Numbered from the stretch's first letter, positions 17,964 through 26,396 are shown. The stretch: 64,000 nucleotides of DNA from Sporosarcina sp. FSL K6-3457 (GCF_038007285.1 NZ_JBBOWX010000002.1:176999-240998), one strand, 5' to 3'. Made by a program: numbers and translations. Notes: a model not told the origin generated them from the letters alone.

Positions 17964-18632
17964 ATGAGGCAATGGAGTCAATTTCTTGAACCTTATAAAC
18001 AAGCAGTAGATGAATTAAAGGTGAAATTTAAAGGGCTACGCAATCAATATGATTTGGAAGACGTACATACGCCTGTTGAATTTGTGACAGGCAGAGTGAA
18101 GCCGCTCGCGAGTATTTACGATCGAACACTTGAAAAAGGGATTCCCTTTGAACCGTCGGCAGAATTGGCTACGGAATTGCCCGATATTGCGGGACTTCGC
18201 ATGATGTGTCAATTTGTCGACGACATTGGCACGGTTGTTGAAACGCTACGCCAGCGAAAAGATCTTGAAATCGTTGAAGAACGTGATTATATATCGCATA
18301 AAAAACCGAGCGGCTATCGATCCTATCATATGATTATCAAGTACCCCGTTCAGACTATTCATGGGGAGAAAACGATTTTGGCAGAAATCCAGATCCGCAC
18401 ATTGGCGATGAATTTTTGGGCTTCAATCGAGCATTCCTTGAATTATAAATATGAGGGTGAAATGCCGAACGAAATTAGATTGCGTCTTGAAAGAGCAGCA
18501 GAAGCAGCCTTTCAATTGGATGAAGAGATGTCGCAAATTCGTGATGAAATCCAAGATGCACAACAATATTTCAGTGCCTTTAAAGAAACAGCTACGAGAA
18601 GCTACGACCAAAAGGATCGAAGAAAGCGGTGA
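17964..18632 (+). CDS. relQ: Small alarmone synthetase RelQ (SAS1, YjbM)
   Basis: This 222-residue GTP pyrophosphokinase-only protein makes (p)ppGpp. RelA/SpoT synthetase motifs are visible: RVKPLASIYDRTLEKG, DIAGLRMMCQFVDDI, SGYRSYHMIIKYPV and EIQIRTLAMNFWASIEHSLNYK. No hydrolase or ACT domain is present, and the length fits SAS1 proteins. GGGAGGGGTCCAG precedes the ATG. The stop overlaps a possible GTG start of nadK, so the two are co-translated. Confidence 0.95.
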   Translation: MRQWSQFLEPYKQAVDELKVKFKGLRNQYDLEDVHTPVEFVTGRVKPLASIYDRTLEKGIPFEPSAELATELPDIAGLRMMCQFVDDIGTVVETLRQRKDLEIVEERDYISHKKPSGYRSYHMIIKYPVQTIHGEKTILAEIQIRTLAMNFWASIEHSLNYKYEGEMPNEIRLRLERAAEAAFQLDEEMSQIRDEIQDAQQYFSAFKETATRSYDQKDRRKR

Positions 18633-18637
18633 AGAAC

Positions 18638-19438
18638 ATGAAATTTGCTATCCAATCACGAAATGATGAGTTATCGAACCGGCTAATGGAAGAAGCAAAA
18701 GGTTATTTGATTAGTTTCGGACTTGTTTTTGATGAGGAAGAACCTGAAATTGTCCTGTCGATTGGCGGCGATGGTACTTTACTACATGCGTTTCATAAAT
18801 ATCAGCACCGTTTGCAAGATACTGCTTTTGTTGGTATTCATACGGGACATCTAGGTTTTTACGCGGATTGGAAGCCAGAAGAGATGGAAAAGCTCGTCAT
18901 TTCCATTGCGCGTACAGAATTTGAAGTGATTGAATATCCACTCCTTGAAGTAACAATTAATTACCGTAATTTGGATAAAAGTGCAACGTATCTTGCGTTG
19001 AATGAATCTACGATTAAATCATCTGAAGTGACGTTTGTCGTGGATGTTGAACTCAATGGCGAACATTTTGAACGCTTTAGAGGGGATGGTTTATGTATGT
19101 CAACGCCATCTGGATCGACTGCGTATAATAAGGCACTTGGGGGAGCGATCATCCATCCTTCGCTTCCGGCTATGCAATTGGCGGAGATGGCTTCCATTAA
19201 TAACCGGGTTTTCCGAACGCTAGGTGCACCACTGGTGTTACCTGATCATCATAAATGTATTTTAAAGCCTGTCAAAGGGCCAGATTTTATGTTGACGATT
19301 GATCATTTGCAGTTGCTCCATAAGGACGTCAAGTCGATTGAGTATGTTGTCGCAAAGGAAAGAGTACGCTTTGCAAGATTCCGTCAATTTCCGTTTTGGA
19401 AACGGGTGCATGATTCCTTTATCGACAGTGATATTTGA
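18638..19438 (+). CDS. nadK: NAD kinase
   Basis: This protein of about 266 residues phosphorylates NAD to NADP. The diagnostic GGDGT motif is in VLSIGGDGTLLHAF, followed by GIHTGHLGFYADW, ALNESTI and DGLCMSTPSGSTAYNKALGG. The ATG at 18638 fits the family start (MKFA-S); a GTG at 18629 overlaps the relQ stop and could also serve. It sits in the relQ-nadK-rluD-type operon as in B. subtilis (yjbMNO). Confidence 0.95.
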   Translation: MKFAIQSRNDELSNRLMEEAKGYLISFGLVFDEEEPEIVLSIGGDGTLLHAFHKYQHRLQDTAFVGIHTGHLGFYADWKPEEMEKLVISIARTEFEVIEYPLLEVTINYRNLDKSATYLALNESTIKSSEVTFVVDVELNGEHFERFRGDGLCMSTPSGSTAYNKALGGAIIHPSLPAMQLAEMASINNRVFRTLGAPLVLPDHHKCILKPVKGPDFMLTIDHLQLLHKDVKSIEYVVAKERVRFARFRQFPFWKRVHDSFIDSDI

Positions 19439-19442
19439 TGTG

Positions 19443-20351
19443 ATGAAGAAAGATTTGCGTTTTCGTCTCGTATTTTTAGTGGATGAAGAAGGAATGTTAC
19501 TGCGGGAATTTCTTCATTCGAAAGGCATTTCGAAAAGAACATTGACTGCGACAAAATATGAAGGCGGCCATTTAACGGTCAATGGTCATGAACAAAATGT
19601 GAGGCATCGCTTACAGCTGGGGGACGAGGTTGCGATTATTTTCCCGCCGGAGCAGCCGAGTGAAGGCTTACATCCAGAAGATGGACCGTTAGACATTGTC
19701 TATGAAGATGAAGCCATCCTTATACTGAATAAGCCGCCAGGGCAAAGTACAATTCCTTCCCGAGATCATCCAGGGGGCACGGTTGCAAATTATGTTGCAG
19801 GTAAATTTGTTCGTGATGGCCTACCCGCAACGGTGCATGTTGTCACGCGTCTCGACAAAGATACATCGGGGTTGATTTGCATAGCAAAAAACCGGCATAT
19901 CCATCATCTACTCAGTGAACAGATGGTGTCTTCCGGTTTTCATCGTCAATATGTTGCGATTGTTGAAGGTTGGGTGAAGGAGAACTGTTTTACTATCGAA
20001 CAGCCAATCGGTAGAAAAGATGGCAGCATCATCGAACGAATGGTACGTGAGGATGGCCAATTTGCTAGAACGGATGTAGAAGTGCAGCACCATTTTGAAA
20101 AAGAGGGACATGCACTGACAAGGATTGCGTTAGTCCTGCATACAGGGAGAACGCACCAAATTCGTGTACATTTACAATGGGCAGGCTATCCACTTGCTGG
20201 AGATGATTTATACGGGGGCACAGAGCATTGGATTGGGCGTCAAGCGTTGCATTGTGCAACGCTCAGTTTTAGGCATCCACTAACAGGGGCTGACATACAA
20301 TTCGATAGTGATATGCCAGCAGATATGCAAAATATCAGTCGAATACGGTGA
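19443..20351 (+). CDS. RluA/RluD-family 23S rRNA pseudouridine synthase (YjbO type)
   Basis: This protein of about 302 residues has an N-terminal S4-like RNA-binding segment (MLLREFLHSKGISKRTL, GGHLTVNG) and a catalytic domain with VVTRLDKDTSGLICIAK, whose aspartate is the nucleophile. LVLHTGRTHQIRVHL and YPLAGDDLYGG complete the family set. The ATG at 19443 (or GTG at 19440) lies just after the nadK stop with no strong ribosome binding site, which suggests translational coupling. Its last 17 bases overlap the convergent prpE gene. Confidence 0.92.
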   Translation: MKKDLRFRLVFLVDEEGMLLREFLHSKGISKRTLTATKYEGGHLTVNGHEQNVRHRLQLGDEVAIIFPPEQPSEGLHPEDGPLDIVYEDEAILILNKPPGQSTIPSRDHPGGTVANYVAGKFVRDGLPATVHVVTRLDKDTSGLICIAKNRHIHHLLSEQMVSSGFHRQYVAIVEGWVKENCFTIEQPIGRKDGSIIERMVREDGQFARTDVEVQHHFEKEGHALTRIALVLHTGRTHQIRVHLQWAGYPLAGDDLYGGTEHWIGRQALHCATLSFRHPLTGADIQFDSDMPADMQNISRIR

Positions 20352-21075
20352 ATTTATCTGCTAGGAATGGCTGTAACGAAGGCACCGAAACAACTTCCAT
20401 TTCTGGGTAGCGTAATGCTGTTAGCTTGCCGCCAAAGACACATCCTGTGTCGACATTGACTGTATGCTGTAAAAAGCGGGCTTCATGGACAGGCGTGTGA
20501 CCGTAAACAATGCATGCTTGTCCGTTGTACTGTTTGGCCCAATCGCGCCTGACAGGTTTGCCATCTGGTAACTTTTCGCCCGTAATATCGCCATATAGGA
20601 CGAAAACACGGACTTTTTCTGAGTAAGGTCTACCAATTAGTCGCTCGGGAATCCCGGCATGCGCAATGATTAGCTCACCGGCGTTGAAGGTTTGGTATAA
20701 CGACAAAGCTTCATAAAACTGGCGATATCTATTCAGGAATTGTTTGCGCTGTTCTTTCGATAATACGTCGATTTCAGCCACGGTCGTTTCCAGTCCATGT
20801 GTCAACTGCACATGATTACCTTTAGCAAATCTGTAAAGTTTATTGCAATGATTTCCCGGGGAATAATAGAGGGCATGTGCATCCTGCATCTTGAATAATA
20901 GTTGTAACATCTTTAAAGAGTCAGGACCTCTATCCATTGCGTCTCCCACAAATGCTAGATGTCTGCCTTCTGAGTGGACTGGAATTCCCATATCCATGGT
21001 GTAGCCCAGTTTTTGAATTAATGTGATGAATTCATCATAACACCCGTGGATATCTCCAATAATATCGAATTTCAT
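20335..21075 (-). CDS. prpE: Bis(5'-nucleosyl)-tetraphosphatase PrpE
   Basis: This protein of about 246 residues is a metallophosphatase of the PPP family. Motifs are FDIIGDIHGCYDE (GDxHG), VGDAMDRGP (GDxxDRG), SPGNHCNKLYR (GNHD-like), IIAHAGI and VYGHTPV. It hydrolyses dinucleoside tetraphosphates, and in B. subtilis it affects spore germination. AGGGTGGAG lies before the ATG at 21075; a GTG further upstream (21087) lies inside that ribosome binding site. The 3' end overlaps the convergent pseudouridine synthase gene. Confidence 0.93.
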   Translation of the reverse strand: MKFDIIGDIHGCYDEFITLIQKLGYTMDMGIPVHSEGRHLAFVGDAMDRGPDSLKMLQLLFKMQDAHALYYSPGNHCNKLYRFAKGNHVQLTHGLETTVAEIDVLSKEQRKQFLNRYRQFYEALSLYQTFNAGELIIAHAGIPERLIGRPYSEKVRVFVLYGDITGEKLPDGKPVRRDWAKQYNGQACIVYGHTPVHEARFLQHTVNVDTGCVFGGKLTALRYPEMEVVSVPSLQPFLADKFTVFD

Positions 21076-21111
21076 AATTTTCTCCACCCTTTTGTATGGA
21101 ATGTATGCTAT

Positions 21112-21117
21112 TATAAT
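21112..21117 (+). promoter_or_regulatory. Putative -10 element upstream of mgtE
   Basis: TATAAT lies 43 bases before the mgtE start, with a poor -35 region. The leader is too short to hold an M-box magnesium riboswitch. Confidence 0.4.
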
Positions 21118-21159
21118 ACCCTATTTAGGGGAATGTACGCTGGAAAGGAAGGTGTAGCT

Positions 21160-22533
21160 ATGGAAACACATGAAGAGTACAAAGAAGAAGTTGTTTTTGA
21201 TGAAGAAAAACTGATAGGGACGCTTGTGAATGAAGACATAAAAGCATTCCGGGATGAATACCTACTCCTTCATCCATATGATCGAGCGATTTTCTACGAG
21301 AAGGTTAGCGTCGATCTTCGTAAAATTATGTATCACTACTTATCACCGAAAGAGCTTGCCGAAATTTTTGAGACAAGTGAAATCGATGATAATGAATACA
21401 AACAGTTCCTTCAGGAGATGGACACGACGTATGCAGCGGACATGATTTCGTACATGTTCGTGGATAACGCGGTAGATGTCCTGAAGGAACTCGATAAATC
21501 ACAGGCAGTTAGTTATTTAACGTTGATGGACAAGGAGGCAGCCACAGAAATTAAAGCGTTACTCCATTATGAGGAGTATACAGCTGGTTCCATTATGACG
21601 ACGGAATACGTCACGATTCCACAAAATTCGACTGTCCGTTCCGCAATGACTATTTTGCGCAATGAAGCGCCAAAAGCAGAAACCATCTATTATGTCTTTG
21701 TTGTGGATGACGATAATCGACTAACGGGTGTTGTGTCACTACGTGATTTGATCATTGCGCATGAGGATACGCTAATCAGTTCCATTATGAGTGAGCGTGT
21801 CGTTAGCGCACTAGTGTCGGACGATCAAGAAGAAGTCGCGCGGACTATCAAGGATTATAATTTCCTTGCGATACCAGTTGTTGATTTTCAACAACATATA
21901 CTAGGAATTATTACAGTCGATGATATTATCGATGTTCTCGAAGAAGAGGCATCTGATGACTATGCAAAATTTGCCGGGGTTTCCAATATGGATACATTCG
22001 ACAAAAATTCATTCTCAGCGATGAAAAAAAGATTGCCATGGCTTATTATTTTGCTTGTGCTTGGCATGCTTACTGCAAATTTAATAGATCTATTTACAGA
22101 AACCATTTCAAAAGTGGCACTTCTTGCGGCATTTATTCCCCTTATTGCAGGGACTGCTGGGAATAGTGGAACGCAGGCGCTTGCGGTTGCTGTACGCGGT
22201 ATTGCGACAGGCGATGTAGAGGATGAAAGTAAATTTAAGTTACTGCTGCGCGAGGCAGGAACAGGACTTATGACAGGATTTACTTGTGCGGTATTCGTGG
22301 TTGGGCTCATTTATGTTTGGAAGCATGAATTCCTTATTGGCTTGTTAGTTGGAGCAGCCATTTTTGTTTCGATTTTTGTCGCAACAATTTCAGGATCGTT
22401 CATTCCACTGCTCATGCATAAAATGAAAATTGACCCTGCTGTCGCATCAGGTCCTTTTATCACGACATTGAATGATATTATTAGTGTTATTATATATCTT
22501 GGTCTTGCAACGGTTTTCATCAGCGATTTGTAG
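21160..22533 (+). CDS. mgtE: Magnesium transporter MgtE
   Basis: This 457-residue Mg2+ channel has a cytoplasmic N domain (about residues 1-130), paired CBS domains (about 135-260, GSIMTTEYVTIPQNSTVRSAM and GIITVDDIIDVLEEEASDD), a connecting helix and five membrane helices. Key transmembrane motifs are LAAFIPLIAGTAGNSGTQALAV and DPAVASGPFITTLNDIISV, whose aspartate belongs to the ion pore. AAAGGAAGG precedes the ATG. The stop codon lies in the loop of the terminator. Confidence 0.95.
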   Translation: METHEEYKEEVVFDEEKLIGTLVNEDIKAFRDEYLLLHPYDRAIFYEKVSVDLRKIMYHYLSPKELAEIFETSEIDDNEYKQFLQEMDTTYAADMISYMFVDNAVDVLKELDKSQAVSYLTLMDKEAATEIKALLHYEEYTAGSIMTTEYVTIPQNSTVRSAMTILRNEAPKAETIYYVFVVDDDNRLTGVVSLRDLIIAHEDTLISSIMSERVVSALVSDDQEEVARTIKDYNFLAIPVVDFQQHILGIITVDDIIDVLEEEASDDYAKFAGVSNMDTFDKNSFSAMKKRLPWLIILLVLGMLTANLIDLFTETISKVALLAAFIPLIAGTAGNSGTQALAVAVRGIATGDVEDESKFKLLLREAGTGLMTGFTCAVFVVGLIYVWKHEFLIGLLVGAAIFVSIFVATISGSFIPLLMHKMKIDPAVASGPFITTLNDIISVIIYLGLATVFISDL

Positions 22534-22559
22534 ATTGCTGATGAAAATCGTTTTTTTTT
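22510..22559 (+). terminator. Terminator overlapping the mgtE stop
   Basis: ACGGTTTTCATCAGC pairs with GCTGATGAAAATCGT across a 12-base loop that contains the stop codon; a run of nine T follows. Confidence 0.9.
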
Positions 22560-22617
22560 GAAGGTTATTTTCTATGAACATCAATAAACTGGGCGCATAT
22601 ACTAAAGAAAAAAGGAT

Positions 22618-23025
22618 GTGCTGATCATTTTACGAAATGAGCCGTTATTATTCGTTCAGGGGCCACCCGTCTTTATTAAAGTTGCTCTTAAGCATGAGGA
22701 AAGCACGTCGGTTTTCGTACTAAGTGGGGAAGAGTCGGAGATAGCTAGTGAAGTGGAAGTAGAGCAGGAGCAAGCGGAATCTGTGAAAGTTGCCGAGCCA
22801 TCTGTAATGAGAAGGATTATGTATCTTGGAACACCGTTTTCCAGGCAGGTCTATCGCCCGTTACAGTTTGTGTTAGCTGATGAAACACTTACGGGTACGA
22901 TTGAAAAGATTGAAGGAGAAACGGTTGTTATTGGCATGGGGGAGGATGGAACGGAATTGGTTTCAGTAGAAATGGCTAAAATCGATGAAATACTTTGGCG
23001 AGGCGATCCATTTGTCGAAGACTAA
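22618..23025 (+). CDS. cotO: CotO-like spore coat morphogenetic protein (probable)
   Basis: This protein of about 135 residues starts LIILRNEPLLFVQGPPVFI, has an acidic, variable middle (SEIASEVEVEQEQAES) and a more conserved C-terminal half (FSRQVYRPLQFVLADETLTGTIEKIEGETVVI). I match it to CotO by this layout and by the adjacent cotZ, since cotO-cotZ neighbour each other in Bacillus. The start is uncertain: AAAAAAGG is followed by GTG (22618) at two bases, CTG (22621) at five, or ATC (22624) at about eight. Two hairpins follow the stop. Confidence 0.6.
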   Translation: MLIILRNEPLLFVQGPPVFIKVALKHEESTSVFVLSGEESEIASEVEVEQEQAESVKVAEPSVMRRIMYLGTPFSRQVYRPLQFVLADETLTGTIEKIEGETVVIGMGEDGTELVSVEMAKIDEILWRGDPFVED

Positions 23026-23029
23026 AGAT

Positions 23030-23062
23030 GACGGCAGGGCAGAAACTTCTGTCCTGTCTTTA
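23030..23062 (+). terminator. Terminator of the cotO-like gene
   Basis: GGCAGGGCAGAA pairs with TTCTGTCCTGTC (one G-U), followed by TTTAG. Confidence 0.7.
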
Positions 23063-23089
23063 GTAGTTTGACTCGAAAATTATAAAAAT

Positions 23090-23120
23090 TGTCCAACCGG
23101 TATAGATTGGTTGGACAGTT
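23090..23120 (+). terminator. Second hairpin after the cotO-like gene
   Basis: TGTCCAACC-ggtatagatt-GGTTGGACA is a perfect 9-bp stem followed by GTTTG. Confidence 0.65.
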
Positions 23121-23136
23121 TGGGCATTGCAGGCTA

Positions 23137-23308
23137 AATCAATCGCGCCCTGGCGTAATTGCGTCCAAATTTCGAATTGCGCCCGCAGGATGCGGGTATG
23201 CAGTGGAGAGGGATGTAGTTCAATCCCTCTTTATTGCGACAGGACGTCGCGTACTTAGACTGCCTGCAATTAACTCCCTTCAAAATTTGTGACATCCGCC
23301 GGAAGCTT
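23137..23308 (-). repeat. Dispersed structured repeat, copy A4 (long form, reverse)
   Basis: Read on the minus strand it has the 5' block CTTCCGGCGGATGTCAC, arms CAAATTTTGAA and TTCGAAATTTG, hairpins GCGAC-GTCCT-GTCGC, GAGGGAT/ATCCCTC and CCCGC-ATCCT-GCGGG, and a 3' hairpin CAATTACGCC-AG-GGCGCGATTG. It lies between the convergent cotO-like and cotZ genes. Confidence 0.88.
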
Positions 23309-23347
23309 AATTTAAAACAGCAGGGGGTTTCTGCTGATTTAAATTAA
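23307..23347 (-). repeat. Cap hairpin between cotZ and repeat A4
   Basis: TTAATTTAAA-a-CAGCAG-ggggttt-CTGCTG-a-TTTAAATTAA abuts the 5' end of A4 and sits just after the cotZ stop. It could help end cotZ transcription, though no T run follows on the minus strand. Confidence 0.7.
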
Positions 23348-23351
23348 TCAA

Positions 23352-23900
23352 TTAATCCTCGTCACATTCGATGAATACGTCTCTTACGCATTGAATTGCG
23401 CAGAAGCATTTTAAGTCGACCGTCACACATGAGCCTGTCGCTTCAAAGCGTTCTACTTCACACATTGCGTTAAAATCGAGCTTACCATGTTTGAATAAAT
23501 TTACTCTGTTACCCTGTCTGTCACGTGGTTCAAGAACTTGTAAAGTTGCACAGCAGTTGTCAAATACATTTTGTACTCTAAAGAAGACAGAGAAGCAGCT
23601 AGCGCAATCATTTCCTTGCTCATTAGAATTATTACGTCTTCTTCTTTGATTGAACATTGCTTTGAAGGGATCGCCCTCATCGTTCATCAGCATGAATACC
23701 CGTGTATTGGCTCGTTGTCGTGAAGGACTTACAAGGCTACCAAGTGGGGTTAAGAAGCAGTCAGTTCTACAATCGTCACAATCTCGGTCATCTCGAATAT
23801 CCTGTATCCGTCGAATCGCTCGGACAACCTCACAAATACAGTTATCATGGCGACGAACATCCGCCACATCATCATTTCTTCCACATCCCATTAATTCCAC
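23352..23900 (-). CDS. cotZ: Spore coat / crust protein CotZ (CotY/CotZ family)
   Basis: This 182-residue cysteine-rich protein begins MELMGCGRNDDVADVRRHDNCICEVVRAI and has CDDCRTDCFLTPLG, CASCFSVFFRVQ, NCCATLQVLEP and CFCAIQCVRDVFIECDED. That pattern is characteristic of CotY/CotZ/ExsY, which form the disulfide-linked spore crust or exosporium lattice. GAAGGAGGTGGAATTA precedes the ATG. It probably depends on mother-cell sigma factors and GerE, by analogy with B. subtilis. Confidence 0.9.
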   Translation of the reverse strand: MELMGCGRNDDVADVRRHDNCICEVVRAIRRIQDIRDDRDCDDCRTDCFLTPLGSLVSPSRQRANTRVFMLMNDEGDPFKAMFNQRRRRNNSNEQGNDCASCFSVFFRVQNVFDNCCATLQVLEPRDRQGNRVNLFKHGKLDFNAMCEVERFEATGSCVTVDLKCFCAIQCVRDVFIECDED

Positions 23901-23967
23901 CTCCTTCTTTCAATTCTTTATACTTTATGCGCTGAAGTTCGTCGTGTTAGGGCGGACGAACCGGTTA

Positions 23968-23998
23968 TGAATAAAGTTCAGATTGAAAAGGCATACTG
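23968..23998 (+). promoter_or_regulatory. Sigma-G-type promoter of the spoVA operon
   Basis: TGAATA (23968-23973), an 18-base spacer and CATACTG (23992-23998) fit the forespore sigma-G consensus as I know it (TGAATA, about 17-18 bases, CATACTA). Transcription would begin near 24005, which excludes upstream TTG/GTG starts for the first gene. Confidence 0.7.
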
Positions 23999-24015
23999 TG
24001 AAGAAAATGGAGGGG

Positions 24016-24414
24016 ATGTATATCCGAAAACTGGGACTGGTGATAGTTGCGCTAGTGATGCTAACAGGATGTGCAGAAAATGGCATTCAGATTCACAACG
24101 ATTCAAGTGAAGATGTTAGGAAAGCTGAAGAAGTATTTATGAAAGATAAACATCTTACAGCTGTAGTTACTGTGTTTCATGATAATGACTTGTTAACAGG
24201 TGTCTCGCTTAAAACATTTTCAAGATTTAAAAAAGAGAAAATCGAAAAGAGTCTAAAGAAAAAACTAGAGCAATTATATCCGGAGTTAGATGTCACCGTG
24301 TCAGCCGATAGTAAGATATGGATGGAAGCGAACAAACTCATCAATTCGGATCATGAAAAAGACATGGGTGACAAAATTGATAAGCTGAAACTACTTTTAA
24401 AGGAAGAGACCTAA
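24016..24414 (+). CDS. Sporulation lipoprotein, first gene of the spoVA operon
   Basis: This protein of about 132 residues has a lipoprotein signal, KLGLVIVALVMLTGC, with lipidated Cys at about residue 19. A mature part follows, with EDVRKAEEVFMKDKHLTAVVTVFHDNDLLTGVS and a lysine-rich helical region, resembling YhcN/YlaJ-type spore lipoproteins. The ATG at 24016 is chosen because the sigma-G promoter ends at 23998; AAATGGAGGGG lies just upstream at short spacing. Its stop overlaps the spoVAC start as TAATG. It probably acts in the forespore membrane with SpoVA proteins. Confidence 0.75.
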   Translation: MYIRKLGLVIVALVMLTGCAENGIQIHNDSSEDVRKAEEVFMKDKHLTAVVTVFHDNDLLTGVSLKTFSRFKKEKIEKSLKKKLEQLYPELDVTVSADSKIWMEANKLINSDHEKDMGDKIDKLKLLLKEET

Positions 24415-24869
24415 TGGATGAAAAAAAGTATGCACAATTAGAACAACAAACTTCGCCGAAAACTCCCTTATTGCGTAATGTGATTTTTGCATTTCTAACA
24501 GGTGGAACAATCTGTTTGATTGGTCAATTTGTTTCTCTTTTTTATATGACGTTTTTTGATTTCACAGAACGGACAGCAAGCAATCCGACTGTTGCAACAA
24601 TGGTGTTTTTTGCAATGCTATTAACTGGTTTTGGCCAATATAAGAAAATTGGCCAGTTCGGGGGAGCGGGCAGTGCGGTGCCGATAACTGGTTTCGGTAA
24701 TGCAGTTATTTCTGCTGCTATCGAGCATAAGTCAGAGGGCTATGTGCTTGGTGTAGGTGGCAACATGTTTAAATTAGCCGGATCAGTTATTCTGTTTGGT
24801 GTTTTTTCAGCATTTGCCGTTGCATTGGTTAAAACAATTCTTGTCAAATTTGGAGTCGTATCATGGTAG
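24414..24869 (+). CDS. spoVAC: Stage V sporulation protein AC
   Basis: This 151-residue membrane protein of the SpoVA dipicolinic-acid channel has a cytoplasmic N-terminus (YAQLEQQTSPKTPLLRNVIFAF) and four hydrophobic segments. TGFGQYKKIGQFGGAGSAVPITGFGNAVISAAIEHKSEG is conserved in SpoVAC. In B. subtilis SpoVAC acts as a mechanosensitive channel releasing DPA during germination. The start overlaps the lipoprotein stop by one base, and the end overlaps spoVAD by seven bases. Confidence 0.94.
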   Translation: MDEKKYAQLEQQTSPKTPLLRNVIFAFLTGGTICLIGQFVSLFYMTFFDFTERTASNPTVATMVFFAMLLTGFGQYKKIGQFGGAGSAVPITGFGNAVISAAIEHKSEGYVLGVGGNMFKLAGSVILFGVFSAFAVALVKTILVKFGVVSW

Positions 24870-25864
24870 CGCGCGGGTTACTGACATTCAAAACGATGCC
24901 TTCGATTGCTGCAACGGGTGTAACAGTAGGTCCACTGGAAAAGAAGAGCCCATTTGCGAATCAGTTTGACAAAGTGTATAACGATGAACGTTGTGGCCTA
25001 AAGACCAATGAACACGCCCATGCAAAAATGATTGAGGATGCCTGTATGATTGCGTTAAGTAAAGTAGATTCCGTACCAAGCGACGCTGACTTTCTATTAA
25101 TCGGTGATCTTGTCAATCAAATGACACCGTCCAATTTTGGTGCCACAACATTGGAAATTCCATACATTGGCTTGTTTTCAGCTTGTGCGACATCTGTGTC
25201 CTCGCTTTTGATGGCAGCATTGTTAACAGAGGCAGGCATGTCAACATGTGCCGTCGCAGGTTCGGCAAGTCAACATAATGCAATTGAGCGGCAATTTCGC
25301 TATCCCATCGAGTACGGCGCACAAAAATCTGAAACGGCTCAGTGGACAGTGACAGCCGCGGGTATAGCAGCCGTCACTCCTTATAAAAAAGGAGTTCCTT
25401 CTATTACATGTGCAACAATCGGATGTGCAACGGATCTCGGTATGACAGATCCACTCAATATGGGGGCTGCAATGGCACCGGCGGCAGCAGATACATTAAC
25501 GCGTCATCTTGACGGGCATGGAACTAAAGCGAGTGATTACGATTGTATTATGACGGGAGACCTTGGTAAGACAGGGTTTGAATTATACAAAATATTAATA
25601 GGAAATAAAGGAGTCGACGCGACGGACAATTTCCGAGATGCAGGTGCGGAATTTTACGGTGATGATCCGGTGTTTTTATCTGGAGCAAGTGGGGCGGGCT
25701 GTTCAGCAGCTATTTATTTCACTGAAATCATTGGGAAAATGATGGCAGGTGACTATAAGCGTGTCTTGCTCATTGCGACAGGTGCGTTGTTGTCGCCCAT
25801 GTCGTTCCAACAAGGCGATACGATTCCATGCATTGCGCATGCAGTTGAATTAACGATGAAATGA
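24863..25864 (+). CDS. spoVAD: Stage V sporulation protein AD
   Basis: This 333-residue soluble, thiolase-fold DPA-binding protein of the SpoVA complex has motifs GLLTFKTMPSIAATGV, FGATTLEIPYIGLFSACATSVSSLL, RQFRYPIEYGAQ and a C-terminal DTIPCIAHAVEL. The fold resembles ketoacyl synthases without being a working enzyme in known homologues. It overlaps spoVAC and is followed immediately by spoVAEB. Confidence 0.95.
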   Translation: MVARGLLTFKTMPSIAATGVTVGPLEKKSPFANQFDKVYNDERCGLKTNEHAHAKMIEDACMIALSKVDSVPSDADFLLIGDLVNQMTPSNFGATTLEIPYIGLFSACATSVSSLLMAALLTEAGMSTCAVAGSASQHNAIERQFRYPIEYGAQKSETAQWTVTAAGIAAVTPYKKGVPSITCATIGCATDLGMTDPLNMGAAMAPAAADTLTRHLDGHGTKASDYDCIMTGDLGKTGFELYKILIGNKGVDATDNFRDAGAEFYGDDPVFLSGASGAGCSAAIYFTEIIGKMMAGDYKRVLLIATGALLSPMSFQQGDTIPCIAHAVELTMK

Positions 25865-26236
25865 GTGGGCATAATGATTTCAATTTTTATAACGTCTTTT
25901 ATTGTAGGTGGGCTGATTTGTGTTGTAGGTCAGCTATTATTTGATGTAGCGAAACTAACTCCTGCCCATACACTGTGTATATTGGTCGTTGCGGGATCTG
26001 TATTAGATGGTTTTGGACTGTATGAACCCTTTATCGACTTTGCAGGTGCTGGTGCGACGATACCGATTACTTCTTTTGGTAATTCATTAACCCATGGTGC
26101 AATGGCTGAAGCTGAAAAACACGGCTTCATCGGTGTGTTAACGGGGATGTTTGAAGTGACGAGCTCAGGAATTAGTTCTGCTATTTTGTTTGGCTTCATA
26201 GCCGCGCTTATTTTTAAATCAAAAGGAAAAATCTGA
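25865..26236 (+). CDS. spoVAEB: Stage V sporulation protein AEB
   Basis: This 123-residue membrane protein has four hydrophobic segments and FIDFAGAGATIPITSFGNSLTHGAM, paralogous to the SpoVAC motif. GTG at 25865 directly follows the spoVAD stop; an in-frame ATG at 25874 is an alternative. No spoVAF, spoVAA or spoVAB gene follows, so this is the compact C-D-Eb arrangement. Confidence 0.93.
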   Translation: MGIMISIFITSFIVGGLICVVGQLLFDVAKLTPAHTLCILVVAGSVLDGFGLYEPFIDFAGAGATIPITSFGNSLTHGAMAEAEKHGFIGVLTGMFEVTSSGISSAILFGFIAALIFKSKGKI

Positions 26237-26241
26237 GGAAA

Positions 26242-26396
26242 GATCAATTACGCCTTGGCGTAATTGCGTTCGGATTTTTTCGAGCTAGAGGCCTACAGGA
26301 TGTAGGTCATGCAGTCGTTGCGACATGACGTCGCGTTCTTAGACTGCCTTCTTAAGCTCCCCTGAAAAAATCCGTGACATCCGCCGGAGGCTTGAT
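26242..26396 (-). repeat. Dispersed structured repeat, copy A5 (long form, reverse)
   Basis: On the minus strand it has the 5' block GCCTCCGGCGGATGTCAC, arms CGGATTTTTTC and GAAAAAATCCG, hairpins GCGAC-GTCAT-GTCGC and CCTAC-ATCCT-GTAGG, and a fully paired 3' hairpin CAATTACGCC-AA-GGCGTAATTG. It starts six bases after the spoVAEB stop. Confidence 0.88.

Noticed and set aside
21046..21159. mgtE start upstream at 21046
   Set aside because: It would overlap prpE and its promoter; ATG 21160 has AAAGGAAGG upstream and matches the family.
21061..21160. M-box magnesium riboswitch before mgtE
   Set aside because: The leader after the -10 is only about 40 bases, too short for the aptamer.
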